From Lysobacter enzymogenes (GTDB lineage: Bacteria > Pseudomonadota > Gammaproteobacteria > Xanthomonadales > Xanthomonadaceae), in NCBI RefSeq assembly GCF_900106525.1, contig NZ_FNOG01000004.1:527677-591676 (forward strand): 64,000 nucleotides of DNA. Direction: 5' to 3'. The notes under the pieces were generated by a model. It worked only from the letters and a program-made list of their open reading frames with translations. It did no database searches and was not told the origin of the DNA. Of this stretch, positions 47,938-57,205 are shown piece after piece (the first letter of the stretch is position 1; each line of letters opens with the position of its first letter). A program made the position numbers and the translations under genes.

Positions 47938-49731
47938 CTACTTGCTGTCGGTCGAGAGCACCGCCAGGAACGCTTCCTGCGGGATCTCGACCCGGCCGAC
48001 CTGCTTCATCCGCTTCTTGCCCTCTTTCTGCTTCTCGAGGAGCTTCTTCTTGCGGCTGATGTCGCCACCATAGCACTTGGCCAGAACGTTCTTGCGCATG
48101 GCCTTGACCGTGCTGCGGGCGATGATCTGCGAGCCGATCGCGGCCTGGATGGCGACGTCGAACATCTGCCGCGGAATCAGGTCTTTCATCTTTTCGCACA
48201 GCTCGCGGCCGCGCCGGTCGGCGTGGCTGCGGTGGACGATGATCGACAGCGCATCGACCTTGTCGCCGTTGATCAGCGTGTCCACGCGCACGAACGGACC
48301 TTCCTGGAAACGCAGGAAGTGGTAGTCCAGCGAGGCGTAGCCGCGGCTGACCGACTTGAGCTTGTCGAAGAAGTCCAGCACCACCTCGGCCATCGGCAGC
48401 TCGTAGCTGATCTGCACCTGGCTCGCCATATAGGTGATGCCGATCTGCACGCCGCGCTTTTCCTCGCACAGCTTGATCACGTTGCCGATGTAGTCCGGCG
48501 GGGTGAGGATGTTGGCGCGGATCACCGGCTCGCGGATTTCCGCGACCATGTTCAACTGCGGCAGCTTGGCCGGGTTGTCCATCGGCATCACGGTGCCGTC
48601 GGTCTTGAGCACTTCGTAGATCACCGTCGGCGCGGTGGAAATCAGGTTCAGGTCGTACTCGCGCTCGAGCCGCTCCTGCACGATTTCCATGTGCAGCATG
48701 CCGAGGAAGCCGCAGCGGAAGCCGAAGCCCATCGCCTCGGAGCTTTCCGGTTCGAAGCGCAGCGCGGCGTCGTTGAGGCGGAGTTTTTCCAGCGCTTCGC
48801 GCAGCGCCGGGTAATCCTCGGCGTCGACCGGGAACAGGCCGGCGAACACGCGCGGCTGCATTTCCTGGAAGCCCGGCAGCGGCGTGGGCGCCGGATCGGC
48901 GGCCAGGGTCAGGGTGTCGCCGACCGGCGCGCCGTGCACGTCCTTGATCGAGGCGTTGATCCAGCCCACCTCGCCGGCGCCGAGCTTGGTCAGCTCCTTG
49001 CGCTTGGGAGTGAACACGCCGACCTTGTCGACCTGATGGGTGCGGCCGGTCGACATCACCAGGATCTTGCTGCCCGGCTTGATCTCGCCCTGCATGACCC
49101 GCACCAGCGAGACCACGCCGAGGTAGTTGTCGAACCACGAGTCGATGATCAGCGCCTGCAGCTTGTCGGTATCGCGCGGCTTCGGCGGCGGGATGCGCTG
49201 CACGATCGCTTCCAGCACCAGGTCGACGTTGAGGCCGGTCTTGGCGCTGATCGCCACCGCGTCCTCGGCATCGATGCCGATGACCGCTTCGATCTCGGTC
49301 TTGGCGCGCTCGATGTCGGCGGTGGGCAGGTCGATCTTGTTGAGCACCGGCACCACTTCCAGGCCTTGCTCGACCGCGGTGTAGCAGTTGGCCACCGACT
49401 GCGCTTCCACGCCCTGGGCGGCGTCGACCACCAGCAGCGCGCCTTCGCAGGCGGCCAGCGAGCGGCTGACTTCGTAGCTGAAGTCGACGTGGCCGGGGGT
49501 GTCGATGAAGTTGAGCTGATAGGTGTTGCCGTCCTTCGCCTTGTACGGCAAGGACACGGACTGCGCCTTGATGGTGATGCCGCGCTCGCGCTCGATCGGG
49601 TTGGAATCGAGCACCTGGGCTTCCATCTCGCGCGCCTCAAGGCCTCCGCACAGTTGGATGATGCGGTCGGCGAGCGTCGACTTGCCGTGGTCGACGTGGG
49701 CGATGATGGAGAAGTTTCTGATCAGATGCAT
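47938..49731 (-). CDS. lepA: Elongation factor 4
   Basis: The 597-residue translational GTPase has [12 protein letters not shown] (G1), DTPGHVDF (G3) and NKIDLP (G4), domains like EF-G, and the LepA-specific C-terminal domain with [20 protein letters not shown]. It back-translocates or aids ribosome assembly under stress. I chose the ATG at 49729-49731 ([16 protein letters not shown]), giving the usual family length. A TTG 30 bases upstream is possible. There is no clear ribosome site. Confidence 0.96.
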   Translation of the reverse strand: MHLIRNFSIIAHVDHGKSTLADRIIQLCGGLEAREMEAQVLDSNPIERERGITIKAQSVSLPYKAKDGNTYQLNFIDTPGHVDFSYEVSRSLAACEGALLVVDAAQGVEAQSVANCYTAVEQGLEVVPVLNKIDLPTADIERAKTEIEAVIGIDAEDAVAISAKTGLNVDLVLEAIVQRIPPPKPRDTDKLQALIIDSWFDNYLGVVSLVRVMQGEIKPGSKILVMSTGRTHQVDKVGVFTPKRKELTKLGAGEVGWINASIKDVHGAPVGDTLTLAADPAPTPLPGFQEMQPRVFAGLFPVDAEDYPALREALEKLRLNDAALRFEPESSEAMGFGFRCGFLGMLHMEIVQERLEREYDLNLISTAPTVIYEVLKTDGTVMPMDNPAKLPQLNMVAEIREPVIRANILTPPDYIGNVIKLCEEKRGVQIGITYMASQVQISYELPMAEVVLDFFDKLKSVSRGYASLDYHFLRFQEGPFVRVDTLINGDKVDALSIIVHRSHADRRGRELCEKMKDLIPRQMFDVAIQAAIGSQIIARSTVKAMRKNVLAKCYGGDISRKKKLLEKQKEGKKRMKQVGRVEIPQEAFLAVLSTDSK

Positions 49732-50083
49732 GCAGGGCGACGCGGAATTCGCCGGCTCCAAAGAGTGGGTCGGTCGGGAAAGTTAACGGGATATTGTCGC
49801 ACAGCCGCCGCTGCGAGTTCGCGGCTCCTGAACCGGCCGCCGGCGCGCGGCCGGACGGGATCACGGATCGCGGCGAACGCCCGCTCGGGCAAACCCGGCC
49901 CGGCAAGATCGGCCGGGCTAGGCCGAGGCTTTACGCCCCTCCCCCATCCACGGCCGGCCAACGCCGGCGCGCGAACGGAACCCGGAAGCGACGACGCCCG
50001 CCTCGGCACGGCGGGCGTCGCAGCAGGCCCGGCCCACCGCGGCTGCGCCCGCGGGCGCAACCGCGACGGCCGTCAGGCCCGGA
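49732..50083. other. mucD-lepA intergenic region with GC hairpins
   Basis: CGACGCCCGCC (49992-50002) and GGCGGGCGTCG (50010-50020) form an 11-bp stem. A second hairpin (GCGGCTGCGCCC / GGGCGCAACCGC) lies at about 50039-50064, close to the mucD stop. Neither has a T-tract. The remainder is GC-rich without a gene. Confidence 0.65.
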
Positions 50084-51670
50084 TCACTTGGCCTCGGCCG
50101 GCTGGACCGCGATGAACTGGGTCTGCGCGCCGCGCCGGATCAGCAACATCACGGTCTGGCCCGGACGGGCGCCGGCCAGGGCGCGGTTGAGCGCGGCGAC
50201 GTTGCCGACCGGGGTGCGGCCGACCGACAGCACCACGTCGCCCGGACGCACGCCGGCGTCGCCGGCATCGCCCGGGTCGCGCACGATCACGCCCTCGCCC
50301 GCCTTCAGGCCCAGGCGCTGGCGCGCGGCTGGGTCGACGTCCTGGGCGACCAGGCTCAGCGGGTTGCCCTTCGCGCTCGGCGCCGCCGGCGCGCCGTCGC
50401 GGTCGGACGGGCCCGCGCCGCCGGCCTCGCCGGCCAGGTTCGGATCGAGCTCGTTGACCGCCACGCTGATCTCGACCGTCTTGCCTTCGCGGAACACGCC
50501 CAGGCGCGCCTTGGAACCCGGCGCCATGTTGCCGATCAGCGGCGGCAGGTCGCTGGATTCGCGCACCTGCGCGCCGTTGACGGTGCGGATGATATCGCCG
50601 GCCTGCAGCCCGGCCTTCTCGGCCGGACCGCCGGACACGACCTGCGTGATCAGCGCACCGCTGCTGTCGGGCAGGCCGAAGCCCTTGGCGCTTTCGGCGG
50701 TCAGCGCCTGCACCACCACCCCCAACTGCCCGCGGCTGACCTTGCCCTTGGCCCGCAACTGCTCGGCCGAATTCATCGCCACGTCGATCGGAATGGCGAA
50801 GCTCACGCCCATGTAGCCGCCGGAGTTGGAGAAGATCTGCGAATTGATCCCGACCACCTCGCCCGCGGTGTTGAGCAGCGGGCCGCCGGAGTTGCCCTGG
50901 TTGATCGCCACGTCGGTCTGGATGAAGGGCACGTAGCGCTGGTCGGCGTAAGGATTGGCGCGGCCGACCGCGCTGACGATGCCGGCGGTGACCGAGTGGT
51001 CCAGGCCGAACGGCGAGCCGATCGCGACCACCCACTGGCCGGCCTTGGTCAGGCTGGCGTTGGCGCTGCGCAGGAACGGCAGGCCCTTGGCGTCGATCTT
51101 GAGCAGGGCCACGTCGGACTGCTCGTCGCTGCCGATCACCTTGGCCTTGAACTCGCGCCGGTCGGTCAGCTTGACCGTGACCGTGTCGGCGCCGTCGACC
51201 ACGTGGTGGTTGGTCAGCACGTAACCGTCCTGCGAGATCAAAAAGCCGCTGCCGATCGAGCGCGCGCCGCCGCGCGGCTGGCGCGGGCCCTGGCCCTGGC
51301 CGCCGCCGGGGCCGGGGAAATCCGGGCCGAAGAAGCGGCGGAAGAATTCCGGCACCTGGTCCTCGTCCGGCATCTGGTTGCGCGAACGCGCGACCCGCTT
51401 GGGCGTGACCTCGGCGCTGATGTTGACCACCGCCGGGCCGACCCGCTGGACCAGTTGGGTGAAGTCCGGCAGGCCGGCGACGATCGGCGCGGACGGGGTG
51501 GCCGACGGCGGCGGCGCGATCGGCGCGGTCGGCGCCTGCGCGGTGCAGGCCACCGGCAGCGCGGCGATGATCGCGCCGACCAGGGCCAGCGATTGCAGCG
51601 GCCGGCGGCGGCGGAAGGACAGGGTCGTGGACAGACGGTTCGCGGACGGAGCGGGGATCGGCAGATTCAT
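50084..51670 (-). CDS. mucD: DegP/MucD-type periplasmic serine protease
   Basis: The 528-residue HtrA-family protease-chaperone has an N-terminal signal (LALVGAIIAALPVACTAQA). The trypsin-like domain has His156 (LTNHHVV), Asp186 (SDVALLKID) and Ser261 (QGNSGGPLL). Two PDZ domains follow (AEKAGLQAGDIIRTVNG; GVRPGDVVLSVGRTPVG). It degrades misfolded envelope proteins and lies in the rpoE-rseA-mucD operon typical of Xanthomonadaceae. A Gly/Gln-rich loop (PGGGQGQGPRQPRGG) precedes the active-site His. The ATG at 51668-51670 has GAGG upstream. Confidence 0.95.
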   Translation of the reverse strand: MNLPIPAPSANRLSTTLSFRRRRPLQSLALVGAIIAALPVACTAQAPTAPIAPPPSATPSAPIVAGLPDFTQLVQRVGPAVVNISAEVTPKRVARSRNQMPDEDQVPEFFRRFFGPDFPGPGGGQGQGPRQPRGGARSIGSGFLISQDGYVLTNHHVVDGADTVTVKLTDRREFKAKVIGSDEQSDVALLKIDAKGLPFLRSANASLTKAGQWVVAIGSPFGLDHSVTAGIVSAVGRANPYADQRYVPFIQTDVAINQGNSGGPLLNTAGEVVGINSQIFSNSGGYMGVSFAIPIDVAMNSAEQLRAKGKVSRGQLGVVVQALTAESAKGFGLPDSSGALITQVVSGGPAEKAGLQAGDIIRTVNGAQVRESSDLPPLIGNMAPGSKARLGVFREGKTVEISVAVNELDPNLAGEAGGAGPSDRDGAPAAPSAKGNPLSLVAQDVDPAARQRLGLKAGEGVIVRDPGDAGDAGVRPGDVVLSVGRTPVGNVAALNRALAGARPGQTVMLLIRRGAQTQFIAVQPAEAK

Positions 51671-51849
51671 GGCGGCGGCCTCGAGACGGCTTGGTGGGTC
51701 CGATGGTGGGGGCGACACGCGGCAAAACCGCGGCAAGGCGATCCCGTCGCGCGGACGAAGCGCGCAGGCGGGAAGGTTTCGGGGGAGGGTCCGGCCGGCG
51801 GCGGCGCGGACCCGGGCGGCGCGGTGCGGTCGAACCCGCACCGCTGAGC

Positions 51850-52824
51850 TTAGGGCTGCTGCGGCTGCGGTTCCTGGACCGGCGGCCGGGTTCGCGCGGC
51901 GGCGTCCTGCGCCGGCTCGAACGGGTAGAACGACGGCGACGCCAGGCCGGGCCCGCCGTAGCTGGCGGTGTAGGCGCTGTTGCTGGGGTAGTTCGGCAAC
52001 GCCGCGCGCGGCCACGGCCGGCCCGCCGGCGCTTCGCTCTGCTGCGGGCGGAACGGATTGGGGTGGGCGCCGGCATTGGCCGTGGCGCGGGCGTCGGCGA
52101 CCAGCGGCGCGGCGCCGGCAACGGCCTGCAGCGGCGCTTCCTGGCGCTCGGACGCGCGCACCGCGGCGCGCTGGCTCTGGCCGCGCGAACGGCGCTCGTT
52201 GAGCCGGCGCGGCAGCTCGGCCACGGCCACCGCGGCGCCGGCGGCCAGGCCGGAGGCGTCGGCCGAGGTCAGTCCGGTTTCGGCCGGCGTGTTGGCGGCG
52301 ACCGCCTGCGGCGCCGGAGCCGGCACCGGCTGCTGCGGCGCAGCGGGCTGGGCGGGCGCGGGCTGGGCGGCCTGCTGGGCGACCTGGGCCGGATCGCCGG
52401 CGCCGGTCGCGGTGTCGTCGGAGAACGGCCGCGCCACGAACAGCGCCGCCACCGCCACCGAGGCCGCCAGCGCCGCGCCGCCGAACCAGCCGCGACGCGA
52501 TCCGGCCGCCTTGCGCGGCTTCAATTCGGTTTGCGCCGGCGCGGCGGCGCGCTGGCTGGCCTGCAACGCGGCGTCGGCCTGGATCGCGGCGGCCACGCGC
52601 TCGGCGAAGCCGGCCGCGGCGAAGCCCGGGGTCGGCTCGGCCGCGCCGTGGGCGCGGCGGCGCAGCACGTCGCCGCACAGCTGCCAGCGGCCGCAGGCCT
52701 CGCGCCATTGCGCGTCGTGGCCGAGCCGCTTGAACGCGAAGCGCGCGGCGTCGCCGTCGAGCTCGCCGTCGAACAGCGCGCTCAGGTTCTCGCGTTCGTC
52801 GCTATGGATAGGGGTGGAAGTCAT
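51850..52824 (-). CDS. rseA: RseA-like anti-sigma factor
   Basis: The 324-residue product has a cytoplasmic N-terminal anti-sigma domain (ENLSALFDGELDGDAARFAF, QWREACGRWQLCGDVLR), one membrane helix at about 112-130 (FGGAALAASVAVAALFV) and an unusually long Ala/Pro/Gln-rich periplasmic tail of about 190 residues ending PVQEPQPQQP. It would hold RpoE at the membrane until envelope stress triggers cleavage. Its ATG overlaps the rpoE stop by one base (TGATG). No rseB/mucB gene follows; mucD comes directly next, as known in Xanthomonas. Confidence 0.88.
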   Translation of the reverse strand: MTSTPIHSDERENLSALFDGELDGDAARFAFKRLGHDAQWREACGRWQLCGDVLRRRAHGAAEPTPGFAAAGFAERVAAAIQADAALQASQRAAAPAQTELKPRKAAGSRRGWFGGAALAASVAVAALFVARPFSDDTATGAGDPAQVAQQAAQPAPAQPAAPQQPVPAPAPQAVAANTPAETGLTSADASGLAAGAAVAVAELPRRLNERRSRGQSQRAAVRASERQEAPLQAVAGAAPLVADARATANAGAHPNPFRPQQSEAPAGRPWPRAALPNYPSNSAYTASYGGPGLASPSFYPFEPAQDAAARTRPPVQEPQPQQP

Positions 52825-53444
52825 CAGTGAGCGCGCTCCCTGGTGCGGTGGGTACCTTGGTCTTGATTGTCCAAGAGGGGCCGAAGTTCCGTATCGATCG
52901 CCTCGCGGGCGCGGAAGATGCGCGAACGCACGGTGCCGATCGGACAATTCATCTTCTGCGCGATCTCTTCGTAGCTCAGGCCTTCCACCTCGCGCAGGGT
53001 GATCGCAGACCTCAACTCCTCCGGCAGGGACTCGACCACGCGCATGACCGTGCGCTCGATCTCCTGCCGCAGCAGTTCGTGTTCGGGGGTGTCGGTGTCG
53101 CGCAGGCGGATGCCGGTCTCGAACTGCTCGGCGTCGCCGGCGTCGATGTCGTCGGTCGGCGGGCGCCGGTTCTGCGCGACGAGATGGTTTTTGGCGGTAT
53201 TCACGGCGATGCGGTGCAACCACGTATAGAACTGCGCGTCGCCGCGGAAATTCGCCATCGCGCGGTAAGCGCGGATGAAGGTTTCCTGGGCCACGTCCTG
53301 GCATTCGCTCCAGTCGGGAATGTAGCGCCCGATCAGCGCGGTGATCCGATGCTGGTACTTGCGCACCAAAGCATCGAAGGCCGTGCTGTCGCCGCGCTGG
53401 ACACGCCTGACCAGCTCCTGGTCCAACAACTCGTTATCGGCCAT
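52824..53444 (-). CDS. rpoE: RNA polymerase sigma factor RpoE
   Basis: The 206-residue ECF sigma factor has region 2 (DALVRKYQHRITALIGRYI, CQDVAQETFIRAYRAM, FYTWLHRIAVNTAKNHL) and region 4 (SLPEELRSAITLREVEGLS, IAQKMNCPIGTVRSRIFRAREAI). It controls the envelope-stress regulon. I chose the ATG at 53442-53444; GGAG lies about 13 bases upstream, and the open frame beyond it is antisense to the intergenic promoter region. It is the first gene of the block that runs through rseA, mucD, lepA and lepB. Confidence 0.95.
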   Translation of the reverse strand: MADNELLDQELVRRVQRGDSTAFDALVRKYQHRITALIGRYIPDWSECQDVAQETFIRAYRAMANFRGDAQFYTWLHRIAVNTAKNHLVAQNRRPPTDDIDAGDAEQFETGIRLRDTDTPEHELLRQEIERTVMRVVESLPEELRSAITLREVEGLSYEEIAQKMNCPIGTVRSRIFRAREAIDTELRPLLDNQDQGTHRTRERAH

Positions 53445-53486
53445 ACCGCGCCGGCACTCCTGTCGGCTCGGCGCATGGCCGAGCAA

Positions 53487-53514
53487 TGGGACAACCCTGT
53501 CGGGGCAAAAGTTC
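53487..53514 (-). promoter_or_regulatory. Candidate RpoE-type promoter of rpoE
   Basis: On the minus strand GAACTT (53514-53509) is followed after 17 bases by TCCCA (53491-53487). This resembles the RpoE/AlgU consensus GAACTT-N16/17-TCtgA, with differences in the -10 box. It would start transcription about 35-40 bases before rpoE and fits known rpoE autoregulation. No experimental support. Confidence 0.4.
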
Positions 53515-53712
53515 AATCGTCGCAGTAATGGGGCCGCCGGCGACCGCTCGCAACCGCCAAGTGTCACACAACCTGTATCCCCGACGCCCGCACCGCGGCT
53601 GAAAGCCCCGCCGGACGGTCGCGGGACCGGGCCGCGGCGACGCCGATTTGACGGCAGCCGAGCCTGATCGGGATGATAGCGGCCTATTCCATACCTGAAC
53701 GGATGGTGCGGC

Positions 53713-55782
53713 ATGACTGCAGCCCTCGACGGCCTCCCCGCGTTTGACGGGCTACGCGCCCGCCATTGGCATACCGAACTGCGCGCGGACGGAGTGCTGG
53801 TGCTTTCCTTCGACCGCGAAGGATCGCCGGTCAACACCTTCGCCCAGGAGGTGCTGATCGAACTCGACGGCCTGCTCGAACGTCTGGCGCTGGACCCGCC
53901 CAAGGGCCTGGTGCTGCGCTCGGCCAAGGCCAGCGGCTTCATCGCCGGCGCCGACATCAAGGAATTCCAGACCTTCGACGAGAAGGGCACGGTCGGCGAT
54001 GCGATCCGCCGCGGCCAGCAGGTGTTCCAGCGCCTGGCCGAACTGCCCTGCCCCACGGTCGCGGCGATCCACGGCTTCTGCATGGGCGGCGGCACCGAGA
54101 TCTCGCTGGCCTGCCGCTACCGCGTCGCCAGCAACGACGCCTCCACCCGCATCGGCCTGCCGGAAGTGAAGCTGGGCATCTATCCCGGCTGGGGCGGCAG
54201 CGTGCGCCTGCCGCGCCTGGTCGGCGCGCCGGCCGCGTTCGACATGATGCTCACCGGCCGCAGCCTGTCGGCCTCGGCCGCGCGCGCGATCGGCCTGGTC
54301 GACAAGACCGCCGAACCGGCGGTGCTGGTCGATACCGCCGCGGCGCTGGCGCTCAACGGCGCGCAGCGTCCGTTCAAGCAGCGCTTCACCGCCTGGGCCA
54401 GCAACACCTGGCTGGCGCGCAAGATCCTCGCGCCGATGCTGGTCAAGCAGGTCGCGCGCAAGGCCAAGAAGGATCACTACCCCGCGCCCTACGCGCTGAT
54501 CTCGACCTGGGAACGCAGCAGCGGCGGCGTGCAGGCGCTGCTCGCGGCCGAGCGCAAGTCGGTGGTCAAACTGTCGGGCACGCCGACCGCGCGCAACCTG
54601 ATCCGGGTGTTCTTCCTGCAGGAGCGGCTCAAGAGCCAGGGCGGCAAGGATCACAAGATCAAGAACGTGCACGTGGTCGGCGCCGGCGTGATGGGCGGCG
54701 ACATCGCCGCGTGGTCGGCCTACAAGGGTTTCGAGGTCACCCTCAGCGACCGCGAGCAGCGCTTCATCGATGGCGCGCTGGAGCGCGCGCAGGCCTTGTT
54801 CGCCAAGAAGGTCAAGGACGAGGCCAAGCGTCCGGCGGTGGCGGCGCGGCTCAAGGGCGACCTCGCCGGCGACGGCGCGAAGGACGCCGACCTGGTGATC
54901 GAGGCGATCATCGAAAAGCCCGAGGCCAAGCGCGAGCTCTACGACGCGGTCGAGCCGCAGCTCAAGCCCGACGCGCTGCTGACCACCAACACCTCGTCGA
55001 TTCCGCTCGACGAACTGCGCGAGCACATCCGCCGTCCGGCCGAGTTCGCCGGCCTGCACTACTTCAACCCGGTCGCGCTGATGCCGCTGGTGGAGATCAT
55101 CCGCCACGACCGCATGGCGCCGGAAACCGAGCAACGGCTGGCCGCGTTCTGTCGCGCGCTGGACAAGCTGCCGGTGCCGGTCGCCGGCACGCCCGGCTTC
55201 CTGGTCAACCGCGTGCTGTTCCCGTACATGCTCGAAGCCGGCACCGCGTTCGCCGAAGGCATCCCGGGCGCGGCGATCGACAAGGCGGCGGTGAAGTTCG
55301 GCATGCCGATGGGCCCGATCGAACTGATCGACACCGTCGGCCTGGACGTGGCCGCGGGCGTCGGCGCCGAACTCGCGCCGTTCCTCGGCCTGACCGTGCC
55401 CGCAGCGCTGGCCGGCGTAGAGCCCGGCAAGCGCGGCAAGAAGGACGGCCAGGGCTTGTACAAGTGGGAAAACGGCCGCGCGCAGAAGCCCGAACTGCCG
55501 AAGGACTACAAGGCGCCGACCGACCTGGAAGACCGCCTGATCCTGCCGATGGTCAACGAAGCGGTGGCCTGCCTGCACGACGGCGTGGTCGCCGACGGCG
55601 ACCTGCTCGACGCCGGCGTGATCTTCGGCACCGGCTTCGCCCCGTTCCGCGGCGGCCCGATCCAATACGTGCGCGAAACCGGCGTGGACAACGTGCTGGC
55701 GCGGCTCAAGCAGCTGCAAGCCCGCTATGGCGAGCGGTTCGCTCCGCGCCCCGGTTGGGACTCGCCGGCGCTGCGGCGATAA
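53713..55782 (+). CDS. Bifunctional enoyl-CoA hydratase/3-hydroxyacyl-CoA dehydrogenase
   Basis: The 689-residue product is the alpha-type subunit of fatty-acid beta-oxidation (FadB/FadJ class). The N-terminal hydratase half has GFIAGADIKEF, HGFCMGGGTEISLACRYR and LPEVKLGIYPGWGGS. The dehydrogenase half has the NAD site VVGAGVMGGDIAAWSAYKG and the catalytic GLHYFNPVALMPLVEI. It would hydrate enoyl-CoA and oxidise 3-hydroxyacyl-CoA. No thiolase (FadA/FadI) gene is adjacent. Divergent from rpoE. A strong terminator follows. Confidence 0.94.
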   Translation: MTAALDGLPAFDGLRARHWHTELRADGVLVLSFDREGSPVNTFAQEVLIELDGLLERLALDPPKGLVLRSAKASGFIAGADIKEFQTFDEKGTVGDAIRRGQQVFQRLAELPCPTVAAIHGFCMGGGTEISLACRYRVASNDASTRIGLPEVKLGIYPGWGGSVRLPRLVGAPAAFDMMLTGRSLSASAARAIGLVDKTAEPAVLVDTAAALALNGAQRPFKQRFTAWASNTWLARKILAPMLVKQVARKAKKDHYPAPYALISTWERSSGGVQALLAAERKSVVKLSGTPTARNLIRVFFLQERLKSQGGKDHKIKNVHVVGAGVMGGDIAAWSAYKGFEVTLSDREQRFIDGALERAQALFAKKVKDEAKRPAVAARLKGDLAGDGAKDADLVIEAIIEKPEAKRELYDAVEPQLKPDALLTTNTSSIPLDELREHIRRPAEFAGLHYFNPVALMPLVEIIRHDRMAPETEQRLAAFCRALDKLPVPVAGTPGFLVNRVLFPYMLEAGTAFAEGIPGAAIDKAAVKFGMPMGPIELIDTVGLDVAAGVGAELAPFLGLTVPAALAGVEPGKRGKKDGQGLYKWENGRAQKPELPKDYKAPTDLEDRLILPMVNEAVACLHDGVVADGDLLDAGVIFGTGFAPFRGGPIQYVRETGVDNVLARLKQLQARYGERFAPRPGWDSPALRR

Positions 55783-55804
55783 GCCCGCTCTGCAAAGAAA
55801 AAGG

Positions 55805-55830
55805 AAAAGCCGCGCATTGCGCGGCTTTTT
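55805..55830 (+). terminator. Terminator after the beta-oxidation gene
   Basis: AAAAGCCGCGC and GCGCGGCTTTT form an 11-bp stem with an ATT loop, followed by TTCTTTGTG. It lies 22 bp after the stop. Confidence 0.9.
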
Positions 55831-55860
55831 CTTTGTGTCAGTTCGCAGCGACAACTACCA

Positions 55861-56632
55861 CTGCCGTTCTGCCCTTCGCTCCCCCCGCCGCTCCGAACTC
55901 GCCACAGGCAACCGTAGACCCGATAGGGCGGCGCACAGGATGTGCGCCGTGCGCCACCCAGGCCATGGATGGCCTGTGTGGCGCATCCCCGCGAACGCAC
56001 CGAACGATAGTGGCTTTTGATTCGAAACAGGGAAAAGCACTTTCTTTGGTTACTTTCTTTGTTGCTTTGGACAAAGAAAGTGACCCGGCCGCTTGCGGAC
56101 GGAAGCTGTTGATCTTGGTCTGTCGTCAAGCGAAACCAACGGGCTTAGGCGGAGTTTGCCGTAGTTGCGACTTCGCGGTCGCGACTTGCGTCGCTCCTAC
56201 AGGGTCTCCGGCGAGTTACGTATCCGGCTGTAGGAGCGGCGCGAGCCGCGACTGCGAATTCGCAACTACGACGACACCTGCGCGATGGTTGTGTTGTCTC
56301 GGTCGCGACTTGCGTCGCTCCTACAGGGGGGGCGTTCCGCGGGGGCTTTCTTCGTTACCTGCAAAACGAGTGAGGACAAGCCGAAATCCAAAGCTTCCGT
56401 CCGCAAGCGGCCGGGTCACTTTCTTTGTCTTGCCAAAGAAAGTGACCAAAGAAAGGCGCTTTCCTTGTTTTCGAATCAAGAGCCACTATGGGGCGGAGCT
56501 TGCGCAGGGATGCGCCACACAGGCCATCCATGGCCTGGGTGGCGCACGGCGCACATCCTGTGCGCCGCCCTTCGGGTCTACGCTTGCCTGTGGCGAGTTC
56601 GGGGCGGCGGGGGGAGCGAAAAGCAACGGCAA
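55861..56632. repeat. Large inverted-repeat element (family E), ~250-bp arms
   Basis: The left arm (55862-56112) and right arm (about 56391-56632) are near-perfect reverse complements. Each contains the nested palindromes GGCGCACAGGATGTGCGCC, AGGCCATGGATGGCCT and a CACTTTCTTTGGT / CAAAGAAAGTG pair. The 278-bp spacer holds three family D half-repeats. No transposase is present. ORFs in both directions are translations of the repeat. Confidence 0.85.
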
Positions 56633-56845
56633 CGGCAACGGCGATATGGATTCCGGCTTTCGCCGGAATCGCAAGGGAGAGGCGTTGCTTCGGTACGCGA
56701 CGGCGGAGCTCTGTCGCTTCGGTTGGATTCCGGTCGCAACCGGAACAACCGCCAGGGGCCTGGCTTTCAACACACTGCAGCGGTGCCGCACAGCTTCGGC
56801 CGTTCGCCGCCAACGCTCAATCCCGCAACGCGGCGCAAATCGCGC

Positions 56846-57205
56846 TCACATCGTATGCGTCGGCCGCTCCGCGCCCAGCGTGCCGGCCAGCAAGGCCTCG
56901 ATCTTTCCTTTGACCGCATCGCCCTCGGCGGTCTCGGCGAACTGCACGCCGATGCCGGCAGTGCGGTGGCCCTGAGCGCCGGTCGGGGTCACCCAGACGA
57001 CCTTGCCGGCCACCGGCAGGCGTTCGCCGGATTCGGGCAGGGTCAGCAGCAGGAACACTTCATCGCCGAGGAAATAACGCTTGGGCGTCGCCACGAAAAT
57101 GCCGCCGAACTTCAGGAACGGCATATAAGCGCTGTACAACGCCGCCTTGTCCTTGATCGTCAACGACAAGATGCCCTGCCGCGCTGCGCCCGCTGGTGCG
57201 TTCAT
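56846..57205 (-). CDS. PilZ-domain protein
   Basis: The 119-residue product is a single PilZ domain like the PilZ protein of type IV pilus systems (ILSLTIKDKAALYSAYMPFL, GGIFVATPKRYFLGDEVFLLLTLPESGE, GKVVWVTPTGAQGHRTAGIGVQF). The c-di-GMP-binding RxxxR motif is not visible, which is also true of the pilus-type PilZ that works with FimX and PilB rather than binding c-di-GMP. Its start overlaps the holB stop (ATGA). It is the last gene of the fab-tmk-holB cluster, the usual position in Xanthomonadaceae. Confidence 0.93.
   Translation of the reverse strand: MNAPAGAARQGILSLTIKDKAALYSAYMPFLKFGGIFVATPKRYFLGDEVFLLLTLPESGERLPVAGKVVWVTPTGAQGHRTAGIGVQFAETAEGDAVKGKIEALLAGTLGAERPTHTM

Noticed and set aside
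52999-53229. Plus-strand frames over rpoE
   Set aside because: Shadow frames opposite a certain sigma factor gene.
55838-56813. Several open frames inside the inverted-repeat element
   Set aside because: Mirror-image translations of the two arms (for example the phrase KESDPAACGRKL in several frames); no promoter or ribosome site.
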